Below, piece after piece: positions 16,271 to 23,479 of a stretch of 64,000 bases of DNA. Position 1 is the first letter of the stretch; every line of letters starts with the position of its first letter. Origin of the DNA: Sphingomonas sp. JC676 (GTDB lineage: Bacteria; Pseudomonadota; Alphaproteobacteria; Sphingomonadales; Sphingomonadaceae); assembly GCF_014489075.1 (NCBI RefSeq), contig NZ_JACTGR010000007.1, positions 124,001 through 188,000 of the forward strand. Reading direction: 5' to 3'. Position numbers and translations under genes: made by a program. Below the pieces are notes generated by a model. It ran no database searches and was not told the DNA's origin. It was given only the letters and a program-made list of their open reading frames with translations.

Positions 16271-16288
16271 ATGACAACTAGATGAAAG
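16271..16288 (-). promoter_or_regulatory. Candidate PHO box upstream of the plcP-agt operon
   Basis: Read on the minus strand this is CTTTCAT-CTAG-TTGTCAT: two 7-base direct repeats, each differing by one base from the PhoB consensus CTGTCAT and separated by the usual 4 bases. It lies in the AT-rich 101-base gap between the GST gene and plcP, about 80 bases before the plcP start. Orientation is opposite to the operon. The match is by eye; binding is inferred. Confidence 0.45.
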
Positions 16289-16364
16289 CCGAACGATTCC
16301 AAATGTAACATAGTGTGGCCATAGGGCGGACCCGGGCAAGGGCAATGCACGGGGAAATGGGCCG

Positions 16365-17243
16365 ATGGCCACGATCACCAGGCTTCCGTTCGATACGGCG
16401 CAACTCGCGGACTTCCACGCATCCACTCCGTCGATTCCGGAGCGCGCGATCACGCAGCGCCGGAAATATCGCACGATCTGGATCTCCGACGTCCATCTCG
16501 GCACGCGCGGCTGCAATGCCGAGATGCTGATCGACTTCCTCGATCATGTCGACAGCGACACCATGTATCTGGTCGGCGACATCATCGACGGCTGGGCGAT
16601 GAAGAAGCGCTTCTACTGGCCCGCGACGCACAACGACATCGTCTGGCGCGTGCTCAAGCGCGCCAAGCGCGGCACCCAGATCGTCTACATCCCCGGCAAT
16701 CACGACGAGATGTTCCGCCAGTTCAGCGGCCTCGATTTCGGCGGCGTGAAGATCAAGCGCCAGGCGATCCACACCACCGCCGATGGCCGCCGCCTGCTCG
16801 TCCTGCACGGCGACGAGTTCGACGCGATCACCATGTCGCACCGCTGGCTCGCGCATCTGGGCGACTATGCCTACGAAATGATGATGGCGCTCAACCGCTG
16901 GCTCAACATGGCCCGCCGTGCGTTCGGACTGCCCTACTGGTCGCTCAGCAAATACGCCAAGCAGAAGGTCAAGAACGCCGTGTCCTTCATTTCCAAGTTC
17001 GAAGAGATCGTCGCGCATGAAGCCGGCGCCCGCGGAATCGACGGCGTGATCGCGGGTCACATCCACAAAGCGGAGATGCGCACGATCCAGGGCGTGGAAT
17101 ATTATAACGACGGCGATTGGGTGGAGGGTTGCACCGCGCTCGTCGAGCACTACGACGGTACCATGGAAATTCTCCACTGGGCCGAGGAGATGGCAGCACG
17201 CGAAAGCGGCGAAGCGTCCGAGGTCAGACTGGCGGCGGCGTGA
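16365..17243 (+). CDS. plcP: Metallophosphoesterase, probable PlcP phospholipase C (LpxH-like family)
   Basis: A 292-residue calcineurin-type phosphoesterase with all metal motifs: ISDVHLG, VGDIIDGW, PGNHDEMF, LVLHGDEFD and IAGHIHKAE. The family is usually labelled UDP-2,3-diacylglucosamine diphosphatase, but true LpxH is about 240 residues and is not paired with a glycosyltransferase. The length, the inserted helical region (FWSL-like LPYWSLSKYAKQKVK) and the 4-base overlap with a GT4 gene match the plcP-agt operons known from Sinorhizobium and marine bacteria, in which PlcP removes phospholipid head groups during phosphate limitation to give diacylglycerol. Role inferred from context. Confidence 0.75.
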   Translation: MATITRLPFDTAQLADFHASTPSIPERAITQRRKYRTIWISDVHLGTRGCNAEMLIDFLDHVDSDTMYLVGDIIDGWAMKKRFYWPATHNDIVWRVLKRAKRGTQIVYIPGNHDEMFRQFSGLDFGGVKIKRQAIHTTADGRRLLVLHGDEFDAITMSHRWLAHLGDYAYEMMMALNRWLNMARRAFGLPYWSLSKYAKQKVKNAVSFISKFEEIVAHEAGARGIDGVIAGHIHKAEMRTIQGVEYYNDGDWVEGCTALVEHYDGTMEILHWAEEMAARESGEASEVRLAAA

Positions 17244-18289
17244 CGGCAGCGGCAGGGGCCGAGACCGTGCGTATCGCAATCGTAACCGATGCCTGGGAGC
17301 CCCAGGTGAACGGAGTCGTCCGCACGCTCCAATCGGTTCGCCGGGTGCTGGAGGCACAGGGCCACAAGGTGCTCGTGATTTCGCCGGACCTGTTCTACTC
17401 GTTCCCGTGCCCGACCTATCCCGAGATCCGGCTGGCGCTCACCACGGTCAATCGCGTCGGCGCGATGATCGACGAGTTCGGCGCGAGCGCGATCCATCTC
17501 GCCACCGAAGGCCCGCTCTGCGTCGCCGCACGGCGCTGGTGCCTCAGGCGGGGGCGGCCGTTCACCACGGCCTATCACACCCAGTTCCCTGACTATGTCT
17601 CGGCGCGCTCGGGCGTCCCGGCCGAATGGATCTGGCGTTATATCCGCTGGTTCCACGCGCCAAGCGCGTCGATCCTCGCCTCGACGCCCTCGATCCGCGA
17701 ATCGCTGGTCGCGCACGGCCTCAAGCAGGTCCGCCACTGGGGCCGCGGTGTCGATCTCGCCAATTTCCATCCCGGGCTCGATCCGCTGCCGGCGATGGCC
17801 GAGCTGAAAGGGCCGGTGCAGCTCTATGTCGGTCGGGTCGCGGTCGAGAAGAATCTCGAGGCCTTCCTGAAGACCGATCATCCGGGCACCAAGGTCGTGG
17901 TCGGTGACGGCCCCGCCCGCACCACGCTCGAGGCGCGCTATCCCGAGGCGAAGTTTCTCGGCCCGCTCTTCGGGCACGATCTCGCCGCGGCCTATGCCGC
18001 CGCCGATGTGTTCGTCTTCCCCAGCCGGACCGACACGTTCGGGCTCGTGATGATCGAGGCGCTGGCCTGCGGCACGCCAGTCGCGGCCTATCCGGTCACC
18101 GGCCCGGTCGACGTCCTGACGCCCGAGACCGGCGCGATGAGCGATGATCTGACCGCGGCGATCGGTGAGGCGCTGACCAGGGACCGCGCGCGGTGCGCCG
18201 AATATGGCCGCACCTTCACCTGGGAGGCCAGCGCGCGCCAGTTCCTCAATGCCCTGGTGCCGATGGGCGGGGAGAAGGCGGCGGCCTGA
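17240..18289 (+). CDS. agt: GT4-family glycosyltransferase, probable diacylglycerol glycosyltransferase (Agt-like)
   Basis: A 349-residue GT-B enzyme. The N-terminus (RIAIVTDAWEPQVNGVVRTLQS) is that of GT4 enzymes making glycolipids or mannosyl transfers; the C-terminal half has VGRVAVEKNLEAF and the nucleotide-sugar segment FVFPSRTDTFGLVMIEALACGTPVAAYP with its E-x7-E pair. The start is GTG at 17240 overlapping the plcP stop (GTGA); a second GTG at 17267 directly before RIAIV is possible. With PlcP supplying diacylglycerol, the likely product is a phosphorus-free glycoglycerolipid in the cytoplasmic membrane. The sugar donor cannot be read from the sequence. Confidence 0.75.
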   Translation: MTAAAGAETVRIAIVTDAWEPQVNGVVRTLQSVRRVLEAQGHKVLVISPDLFYSFPCPTYPEIRLALTTVNRVGAMIDEFGASAIHLATEGPLCVAARRWCLRRGRPFTTAYHTQFPDYVSARSGVPAEWIWRYIRWFHAPSASILASTPSIRESLVAHGLKQVRHWGRGVDLANFHPGLDPLPAMAELKGPVQLYVGRVAVEKNLEAFLKTDHPGTKVVVGDGPARTTLEARYPEAKFLGPLFGHDLAAAYAAADVFVFPSRTDTFGLVMIEALACGTPVAAYPVTGPVDVLTPETGAMSDDLTAAIGEALTRDRARCAEYGRTFTWEASARQFLNALVPMGGEKAAA

Positions 18290-18362
18290 CAAGCCTTAGC
18301 GTCATGCTGAGGATCGTTATGCTTGCTCCGAGCCGCATCTCGCAGTAAGTCATACCGGTTAC

Positions 18363-18393
18363 GGCCGCCCGTGAAGGGCGGCCCTTATTGTTT
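18363..18393 (+). terminator. Intrinsic-type terminator after agt
   Basis: Stem GGCCGCCC (18363-18370) with GGGCGGCC (18376-18383), loop GTGAA, then CTTATTGTTT. It lies 73 bases after the agt stop and immediately before trcR, so trcR must either start from within or be read through. Confidence 0.6.
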
Positions 18394-18405
18394 CTGGAGA
18401 ATATC

Positions 18406-19089
18406 GTGGCCCAGCCGCTGATGCCGCATGCGACCGCTTCCTGGCTGGTCGAGCAGACTTCGCTCACCTTCGAGCAGATCGCCGATTTTTGCGGCCTTCA
18501 CATCCTCGAGGTCCAGGCGATCGCCGATGATACCGCCGCCACCAAGCTCACCGGCCGCGACCCCGTTCGCGCCCATGAGCTCACGATGGACGAGATCGAG
18601 AAGGGTCAGAAGGACCCCGACTATCGCCTCAAGATGAGCAAGGGCCCCGAGCAGGTCCGCCGCACCAAGGGGCCGCGCTACACGCCGGTCTCGAAGCGCC
18701 AGGACAAGCCCGACGGCATCGCCTGGATCCTGCGTCACCATCCGGAAGTCTCGGACGGCGCGATCGGCAAGCTGATCGGCACCACGCGCACCACCATCTC
18801 GGCGATCCGCGACCGCAGCCATTGGAACATCGCCAACATCACGCCCAAGGATCCGGTGACGCTCGGTCTCACCACCCAGCGTGAGCTCGACGCGCTCGTC
18901 GCCAAGGCCGCCAAGGCCGCCGGCATCGAGGCGCCCGTTGACAACCGTCTCGAGGGCGATCGCGAGGCGCTGATCACCGAACTGCGCGCCCAGCGCCAGG
19001 CCGCGGCGCATGCGGCCGACCTGGCGGAGAGCGGCGAAGACGCAGCGCCGGTCGAGCGCACCGCCGAGAACCTCTTCCGCAGCAACTGA
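18406..19089 (+). CDS. trcR: DUF1013 family cell-cycle transcriptional regulator TrcR
   Basis: A 227-residue protein, highly conserved in alphaproteobacteria. It starts at GTG 18406 with GGAG seven bases upstream and begins AQPLMPHATASWLVEQTSLT. Two helix-turn-helix-like segments are visible: LTFEQIADFCGLHILEVQAIA and DGAIGKLIGTTRTTISAIRD. The block MSKGPEQVRRTKGPRYTPVSKRQDKPDGIAWILRHHPE is a family landmark. It is named after a Caulobacter transcriptional regulator; the regulon in this organism is unknown. A likely terminator sits just upstream and another just downstream, so it appears monocistronic. Confidence 0.87.
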   Translation: MAQPLMPHATASWLVEQTSLTFEQIADFCGLHILEVQAIADDTAATKLTGRDPVRAHELTMDEIEKGQKDPDYRLKMSKGPEQVRRTKGPRYTPVSKRQDKPDGIAWILRHHPEVSDGAIGKLIGTTRTTISAIRDRSHWNIANITPKDPVTLGLTTQRELDALVAKAAKAAGIEAPVDNRLEGDREALITELRAQRQAAAHAADLAESGEDAAPVERTAENLFRSN

Positions 19090-19098
19090 TCCCGGTTG

Positions 19099-19130
19099 CC
19101 GTCACGCCTGGCCAGGGCCTGGCGTGACGG
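19099..19130. terminator. Bidirectional hairpin between trcR and the acyl-CoA-dehydrogenase-like gene
   Basis: A long imperfect stem: CCGTCACGCCTGGCC from 19099 pairs with GGCCTGGCGTGACGG ending at 19130, with one mismatch and a very short loop. It stands between two convergent genes. There is no T run, so intrinsic termination would be imperfect. Confidence 0.6.
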
Positions 19131-19139
19131 CCGGAAACC

Positions 19140-20285
19140 TCAAGCGTCGATATCGAGGCCCAGCGCGACGCGGCCCGCCAGCGCGAGCTGCGGCCCTTCC
19201 TGCAGCGGATGGCAGCGCGCGCCCTGCACGTCGCGGAATGCCCGCTCCAGCCCGGTCTTGCGATAAAAGGCCGCGCCGCCGGCGACTTCCATCGCCTTTT
19301 CTACCGTCTCGATCGCCGCCTGGGCGATCAGCGTCCGGCGGATCATCGCGCGGCTGGTCGTCTCGGGTCCGGGCTCGGCGGTCATCGCGATCGACACCAG
19401 CTCGCGGAACGCCATCTCTGCCCGCGCATGGGCATTCTCCATCTCGCCCACCAGCCGGATCAGATCGGCGTTCGGCTTGCGCCCGCACGCGATCTCCAGC
19501 GCCCTTTGCCGGGCCCCGTCGGCCACGCCCACATAGGCCGCATAGATCGAGGCGAAGGCGATCTTGCTGATGACATGGAACAGCATGTGCCACTTGCCCT
19601 GCGGCCGCCGGCCGGCGATCCCCGCATCGGCGACGAACACCCGGTCGAGGACGACGTCCTGCGATCCGGTGCCGCGCATCCCCAGCACGTGCCAGGTTTC
19701 GTTGATCGTCACGCCTTCGGCGCGCAGCGGCACGCCGAAATGCAGCACCGTCGGCCCCGCATCGGGATCATCATAGATCGCGCTGGTCATCAGCAGGTCG
19801 CCCATCTGGCAGCCGCTGGAGAAGGCCTTGCGCGCGGTGATGCGGAAGCCGCCCTCGACCTTCTCGGCGGTGCCGGCGCTGTCCAGCCAGTCCGATCCGC
19901 CGCTCGAGACGAGGATCAGATCCTCGGCCGCGACTCGGCGGAGCAGCCCTTCGGTCGGCGCATTCTGATGCTCGCGCCGCCATGTCGCCGCGGCGACGAG
20001 GTGGGTGTGCATCGAGAAGGCGAGCGCGGTCGATCCGCAGGCGGCGCCCAGCACGCGGATCGCGCTGAAGATCTCGGCAACGTCCGCTCCGCCGCCACCC
20101 AGCTCGGCGGGCACCAGCGCCTTGAAGAATCCGGCTGCCTTCAGGCATTCGAATCCTTCTGAAACAAAGCTTTCGTCTGCATCGTGCAGATCCGCGATCG
20201 GTGCGATCTTGGCGGCGATGGCTTGCGCCTTCGCGATCCAATCGCGCGCCAGGACATTGTTCTCAGTGTTCTCGGTCGTAAGCAT
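19140..20285 (-). CDS. Acyl-CoA dehydrogenase-like flavoprotein (SfnB/DszC-type)
   Basis: A 381-residue protein with the acyl-CoA dehydrogenase fold: N-terminal helices with LVPAELGGGGADVAEIFSA, a beta domain with ITARKAFSSGCQMGD and HVLGMRGTGSQDVVLD, and a C-terminal helical domain with AAIETVEKAMEVAGGAAFYR. The usual catalytic Glu of true dehydrogenases is not obvious, and the C-terminal ARCHPLQEG resembles the flavin-dependent monooxygenase branch (SfnB/DszC), so a hydroxylase role is possible. Two adjacent ATG codons exist (20288 and 20285); the second is better spaced from GGAGAG. Divergent from an HxlR-type regulator with an operator candidate between them. Confidence 0.78.
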   Translation of the reverse strand: MLTTENTENNVLARDWIAKAQAIAAKIAPIADLHDADESFVSEGFECLKAAGFFKALVPAELGGGGADVAEIFSAIRVLGAACGSTALAFSMHTHLVAAATWRREHQNAPTEGLLRRVAAEDLILVSSGGSDWLDSAGTAEKVEGGFRITARKAFSSGCQMGDLLMTSAIYDDPDAGPTVLHFGVPLRAEGVTINETWHVLGMRGTGSQDVVLDRVFVADAGIAGRRPQGKWHMLFHVISKIAFASIYAAYVGVADGARQRALEIACGRKPNADLIRLVGEMENAHARAEMAFRELVSIAMTAEPGPETTSRAMIRRTLIAQAAIETVEKAMEVAGGAAFYRKTGLERAFRDVQGARCHPLQEGPQLALAGRVALGLDIDA

Positions 20286-20342
20286 CATACTCTCCGCTAT
20301 TGCTTCGGCGGATCCAATCTCCGATTTTGCACCGGCGCTTCC

Positions 20343-20381
20343 AGTTCAGAAACTGAACTTGCCTGATACAGATACTGAACT
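20343..20381. promoter_or_regulatory. Operator candidate in the intergenic region of the HxlR regulator
   Basis: A perfect palindrome AGTTCAG-AAA-CTGAACT (20343-20359) is followed by a third half-site CTGAACT at 20375-20381, 22 bases after the second. The region is AT-rich relative to its surroundings and lies 29 bases before the HxlR start and 57 bases or more before the divergent gene. It is likely the binding site of the neighbouring regulator, possibly for autoregulation and control of the flavoprotein. Confidence 0.5.
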
Positions 20382-20409
20382 AGGCTGTAGCATCTTCATA
20401 GGAGTGAAG

Positions 20410-21090
20410 ATGACCCAAGGCAGCTACAAGCAATTCTGCCCCGTGGCGATGGCGGCGGAGATATTGTGTACCCGCTGGACGATCGTGCTGCTGCGCGAGA
20501 TGTTCGCGGGCTCGACTCGCTTCAACGATCTGCGCCGCGGCGTTCCGCGCATGTCGCCTGCCTTGCTCTCCCAGCGGCTGAAGGAGCTCGAATGCGCCGG
20601 GATCGTGCGCCGCGAGGCGTCGCAGGAATATCGGCTCACCGAGGCCGGATTGGAGCTGCAGCCGATCATCGAGGCATTCGGCATCTGGGGGCAGCGCTGG
20701 GTGGAGAGCGACCTGTCGCTCGAACATCTCGATGCCCAGCTGCTGATGTGGGACATGCGCCGCAACCTCGATCCCACGCCGCTGCCCGCGGCGCGCACCG
20801 TGATCCAGATCGCCTATCCCGAACTGCCCGATGCGCGCCGCCGCTGGTGGCTCCTGGTCGATCCGAACCAGGGCGTGGACCTTTGCTCGATCGATCCGGG
20901 CTTCGACGTCGATCTCTATGTCTCGGCCGATCTGCGCGCGATGACGGCGGTCTGGATGGGCTATGAGACGGTCCGACATGCAATCGATCGTCAGAAGCTG
21001 ATCGTCACCGGCGATCCGCGCATTGCCGATCAGATGCAGCGCTGGCTGGGGCTCAGCCCTTTCGCGAAGCACGCCAGATTGGTCGCGTGA
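20410..21090 (+). CDS. HxlR family winged-helix transcriptional regulator
   Basis: A 226-residue protein. The first 100 residues are a typical HxlR domain: CPVAMAAEILCTRWTIVLLREM, then STRFNDLRRGVPRMSPALLSQRLKELE with the recognition helix, and IVRREASQEYRLTEAG for the wing. The remaining 120 residues (from about VIQIAYPELPDARRR) form an additional domain resembling the SCP2/sterol-carrier-like extension seen in some longer HxlR proteins, which may sense a ligand. The start at 20410 has AGGAG six bases upstream. Divergent from the acyl-CoA-dehydrogenase-like gene. Confidence 0.82.
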   Translation: MTQGSYKQFCPVAMAAEILCTRWTIVLLREMFAGSTRFNDLRRGVPRMSPALLSQRLKELECAGIVRREASQEYRLTEAGLELQPIIEAFGIWGQRWVESDLSLEHLDAQLLMWDMRRNLDPTPLPAARTVIQIAYPELPDARRRWWLLVDPNQGVDLCSIDPGFDVDLYVSADLRAMTAVWMGYETVRHAIDRQKLIVTGDPRIADQMQRWLGLSPFAKHARLVA

Positions 21091-21174
21091 CGGCGTGGCG
21101 CGGGCAGGGCTTTGGGGTTAGCCTGCGCCGGCGAATCGGACCCCCGGGGCGCCTGCGAAAGCGTGGAGAAACCC

Positions 21175-22020
21175 ATGTGTGACGAGCTGACCGCCGCCGA
21201 CAATGACCGCTTCCTGATGACCCGCCGCGCGTTCGGCGCGGGCGCCGCGGCGGCGGGCATGGCGGTGCTGCTGCCGGTCCCCGCCAACGCGGCCGAGATC
21301 AAGGGCCGCGAGATCACCATTGCCACCCCGGACGGCACCTGCGACGCCTATTTCGTCGCGCCCGCCACCGGCAAGCATCCCGCCGTGATCGTCTGGCCCG
21401 ATATCCTCGGCCTGCGCCCCGCCTTCCGCCAGATGGCCGATCGGCTCGCGCAGTCTGGCTATGCGGTGCTCACCGTCAACCAGTTCTACCGCTCGACCAA
21501 GTCGCCCTTCGTCACGCCCGGCCAGGGCTTCGACGACTGGCTCAGAGGCAAGGTCGGGCCGTGGCGCGAACTGCTCACCCCCGATGCCACGACGCGCGAC
21601 GCCAAGGCGTTCGTCACCTGGGTCGACAGCCAAAAGGAAGTCGACAGGAAGCGCGGCATCGGCAGCACCGGCTATTGCATGGGCGGCCCGATGGTCATGT
21701 ACACCGCCGCCGCGGCGCCTGCGCGCGTCCATGGCGGCGCGACCTTCCATGGCGGCGGGCTCGCGGCCGACGGACTGATCGCGCTGGTGCCGCAGATGAA
21801 GGCGCGCTGGCTGATCGCGATCGCCGAGAATGACGATGCGCGCGCGCCTGGCGACAAGGACAAGCTCAAGGCGGCCTTTGCGGCGAACAGCCAGCCCGCC
21901 GAGATCGAAGTCTATAAGGGTACCATGCATGGCTGGTGCCCGCCGGACAGCCAGGTCTACAATCCCGACCAGGCCAACCGTGCCTGGGACAGGCTGCTCG
22001 CTACCTTCGCCACGCTCTGA
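21175..22020 (+). CDS. Dienelactone hydrolase family protein with Tat-like signal
   Basis: A 281-residue alpha/beta hydrolase. The DLH nucleophile is Cys168 in GSTGYCMGG, with Asp220/221 in IAENDDARAP and His252 in KGTMHGWC completing the triad. The N-terminus has MTRRAFGAGAAAAG, a twin-arginine-like signal with Arg17-Arg18, followed by a hydrophobic stretch and ANAAE, so export in folded form is likely. It hydrolyses lactones or small esters; the substrate is unknown. The start at 21175 has GGAGA at good spacing. A GST gene follows 27 bases later. Confidence 0.82.
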   Translation: MCDELTAADNDRFLMTRRAFGAGAAAAGMAVLLPVPANAAEIKGREITIATPDGTCDAYFVAPATGKHPAVIVWPDILGLRPAFRQMADRLAQSGYAVLTVNQFYRSTKSPFVTPGQGFDDWLRGKVGPWRELLTPDATTRDAKAFVTWVDSQKEVDRKRGIGSTGYCMGGPMVMYTAAAAPARVHGGATFHGGGLAADGLIALVPQMKARWLIAIAENDDARAPGDKDKLKAAFAANSQPAEIEVYKGTMHGWCPPDSQVYNPDQANRAWDRLLATFATL

Positions 22021-22047
22021 CCATCATTGACTTTGGGAGAGACTGTC

Positions 22048-22674
22048 ATGGCCGACGAACTGGTTTTCTACACCAATCCCCAGTCGCGCGGGCGCATCGT
22101 CCGCTGGATGCTCGAGGAAACCGGCGCGCCGTACGAGACCGAGGTGGTCGATTACGGCACGACGATGAAGGGCGAGGATTATCTGACGATCAATCCGATG
22201 GGGAAGGTGCCCGCGATCGTTCACAACGGCCAGACCGTCACCGAATGCGCCGCGATCTGCGCCTATCTGGCCGAGGCGTTTCCGGATGCCGGCCTCGCGC
22301 CGCTGCCCGAGGAGCGCGCGAATTATTACCGCTGGCTGTTCTTCGCCGCCGGCCCGGTCGAGCAGGCGGTGACCAATCATGCCGCGCAGTTCGTGCCCAA
22401 GCCCGAACAGGGCCGGATGTTCGGCTATGGCAATTACGATCTCACCGTCGACGTGCTCGAAGCGGCGGTAAGCGCCAATCCCTATATCGCAGGCAGCCGC
22501 TTCACCGCTGCGGACGTCTATGTCGGCTCGGCGGTTGGCTGGGGCACGATGTTCGGCACCTTGCCCAAGCGCCAGCCCTTTACGGACTATTTTGCCCGGC
22601 TGAGCGGCCGCGATGCCTTCCGGCGCGCGGCGCAGCTCGACGATGCGCTGGTAGCGGAGCGGGCGCCGGCCTGA
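22048..22674 (+). CDS. Glutathione S-transferase family protein
   Basis: A 208-residue GST. The N-terminal domain shows ELVFYTNPQSRGRIVRWMLEETG and NPMGKVPAIVHNGQTVTECAAICAYLAE, with the cis-Pro and the glutathione-gamma-glutamyl contact E-C. The helical domain has SRFTAADVYVGSAVGWG. The start at 22048 is taken over one seven codons upstream because it begins at the fold. It lies directly downstream of the dienelactone hydrolase, and the pair may be co-transcribed. It is followed by a family B repeat. Confidence 0.87.
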   Translation: MADELVFYTNPQSRGRIVRWMLEETGAPYETEVVDYGTTMKGEDYLTINPMGKVPAIVHNGQTVTECAAICAYLAEAFPDAGLAPLPEERANYYRWLFFAAGPVEQAVTNHAAQFVPKPEQGRMFGYGNYDLTVDVLEAAVSANPYIAGSRFTAADVYVGSAVGWGTMFGTLPKRQPFTDYFARLSGRDAFRRAAQLDDALVAERAPA

Positions 22675-22704
22675 GGCCTCTAGAGACTGTCCTGATCGGA
22701 TGGC

Positions 22705-22783
22705 TGTGCTCCTGCGAAAGCAGGAGCACAGGATCACAGGCGATCCGATCGCGACTCTGGGCTCCTGCTTTCGCAGGAGCACA
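22705..22783. repeat. Paired-hairpin intergenic repeat, family B, copy 1
   Basis: Two hairpins in about 80 bases: TGTGCTCCTGC-GAAA-GCAGGAGCACA (22705-22730) and GCTCCTGC-TTTC-GCAGGAGC (22761-22780). The two are inverted copies of one another (25 of 26 bases). It lies between the convergent genes for GST and the DUF1289 protein and could act as a terminator for both. A second copy is at 47463-47541. Confidence 0.8.
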
Positions 22784-22785
22784 AT

Positions 22786-22983
22786 TTAAAGCCCGGCGAG
22801 CTTGCGCATCCGCTCGGGAAGCGCGGCCACCACTGCGGCGCGGTCAGCAGTGTCCACATTGCCCCAGCGGGTGATTTCGTCGATCGTCCGGCCGCAGCCC
22901 CGGCACCAGCCGGTAGTGTGATCGAGCACACAGACATTGGTGCAGGGCGAGGGGATTCGGCGTTCGCCGCTCAATTCGCCCAT
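22786..22983 (-). CDS. DUF1289 family small cysteine-motif protein
   Basis: A 65-residue protein with the DUF1289 signature SPCTNVCVLDHTTGWCRGCG, then RTIDEITRW. The four cysteines suggest a metal or Fe-S site. Function is not known. The start at 22983 lies 13 bases inside the 3' end of the upstream thioredoxin-family gene, so the two are translationally coupled. A longer start at 23043 would overlap that gene more deeply and lacks conservation. Confidence 0.83.
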   Translation of the reverse strand: MGELSGERRIPSPCTNVCVLDHTTGWCRGCGRTIDEITRWGNVDTADRAAVVAALPERMRKLAGL

Positions 22984-23477
22984 TTTGCCAGCCAGTCGGC
23001 CATTTCCTGGGGCTTGTGGCTCGGCACGCTGTCGGCAAGCCATAGGGTTCGCGGGTTACGCGCCTTGCTGCTTCGCGCATCCACGACAAGCACCGCCGGC
23101 ACTGCGCGCACTTTCGCGCCGTAGCGGGCGGCGATGTCGAGATTGCGGTCGAACCGCCCGATATCCACTATCACTAGCTCGAAATTGCGCGCCACGTAGC
23201 GCCGCATGTCGGGGAGCGCGAGCACGCCGGCGAACACCCGGCATTCGAAGCACCAATTGGCGCCGAAATCGACCACCACCGGCTTGCCCGACTTCTTCGC
23301 ACGCGCCAGTGCCGCTTCGAAATCCCTCGCCGCATCGGCACGCGAATCATAGGGCGAGGGCAGCGGCCGGGGCAGTTGAAGCAGCGATTGCGCGCCGAGC
23401 CGCGGCGCCGTGCCGGACGGTGCGGCGAGCGCCGGGACCGCCACCACCAGCGCCGCGACCAGCGCCCCCCGACGCAT
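22971..23477 (-). CDS. Exported thioredoxin-family protein
   Basis: A 168-residue protein with a signal peptide (MRRGALVAALVVAVPALA) and a thioredoxin-like domain. The redox motif is Cys76-x-x-Cys79 in VVVDFGANWCFECR and the cis-Pro is in KVRAVPAVLVVDA. The similarity is to the C-terminal domain of DsbD/TlpA-type reductases. It is probably periplasmic. It starts two bases after the stop of the DEAD-box helicase gene and overlaps the DUF1289 gene by 13 bases, so all three form an operon. The link between an RNA helicase and a periplasmic thioredoxin may be only transcriptional. Confidence 0.82.
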   Translation of the reverse strand: MRRGALVAALVVAVPALAAPSGTAPRLGAQSLLQLPRPLPSPYDSRADAARDFEAALARAKKSGKPVVVDFGANWCFECRVFAGVLALPDMRRYVARNFELVIVDIGRFDRNLDIAARYGAKVRAVPAVLVVDARSSKARNPRTLWLADSVPSHKPQEMADWLAKWAN

Positions 23478-23479
23478 GG

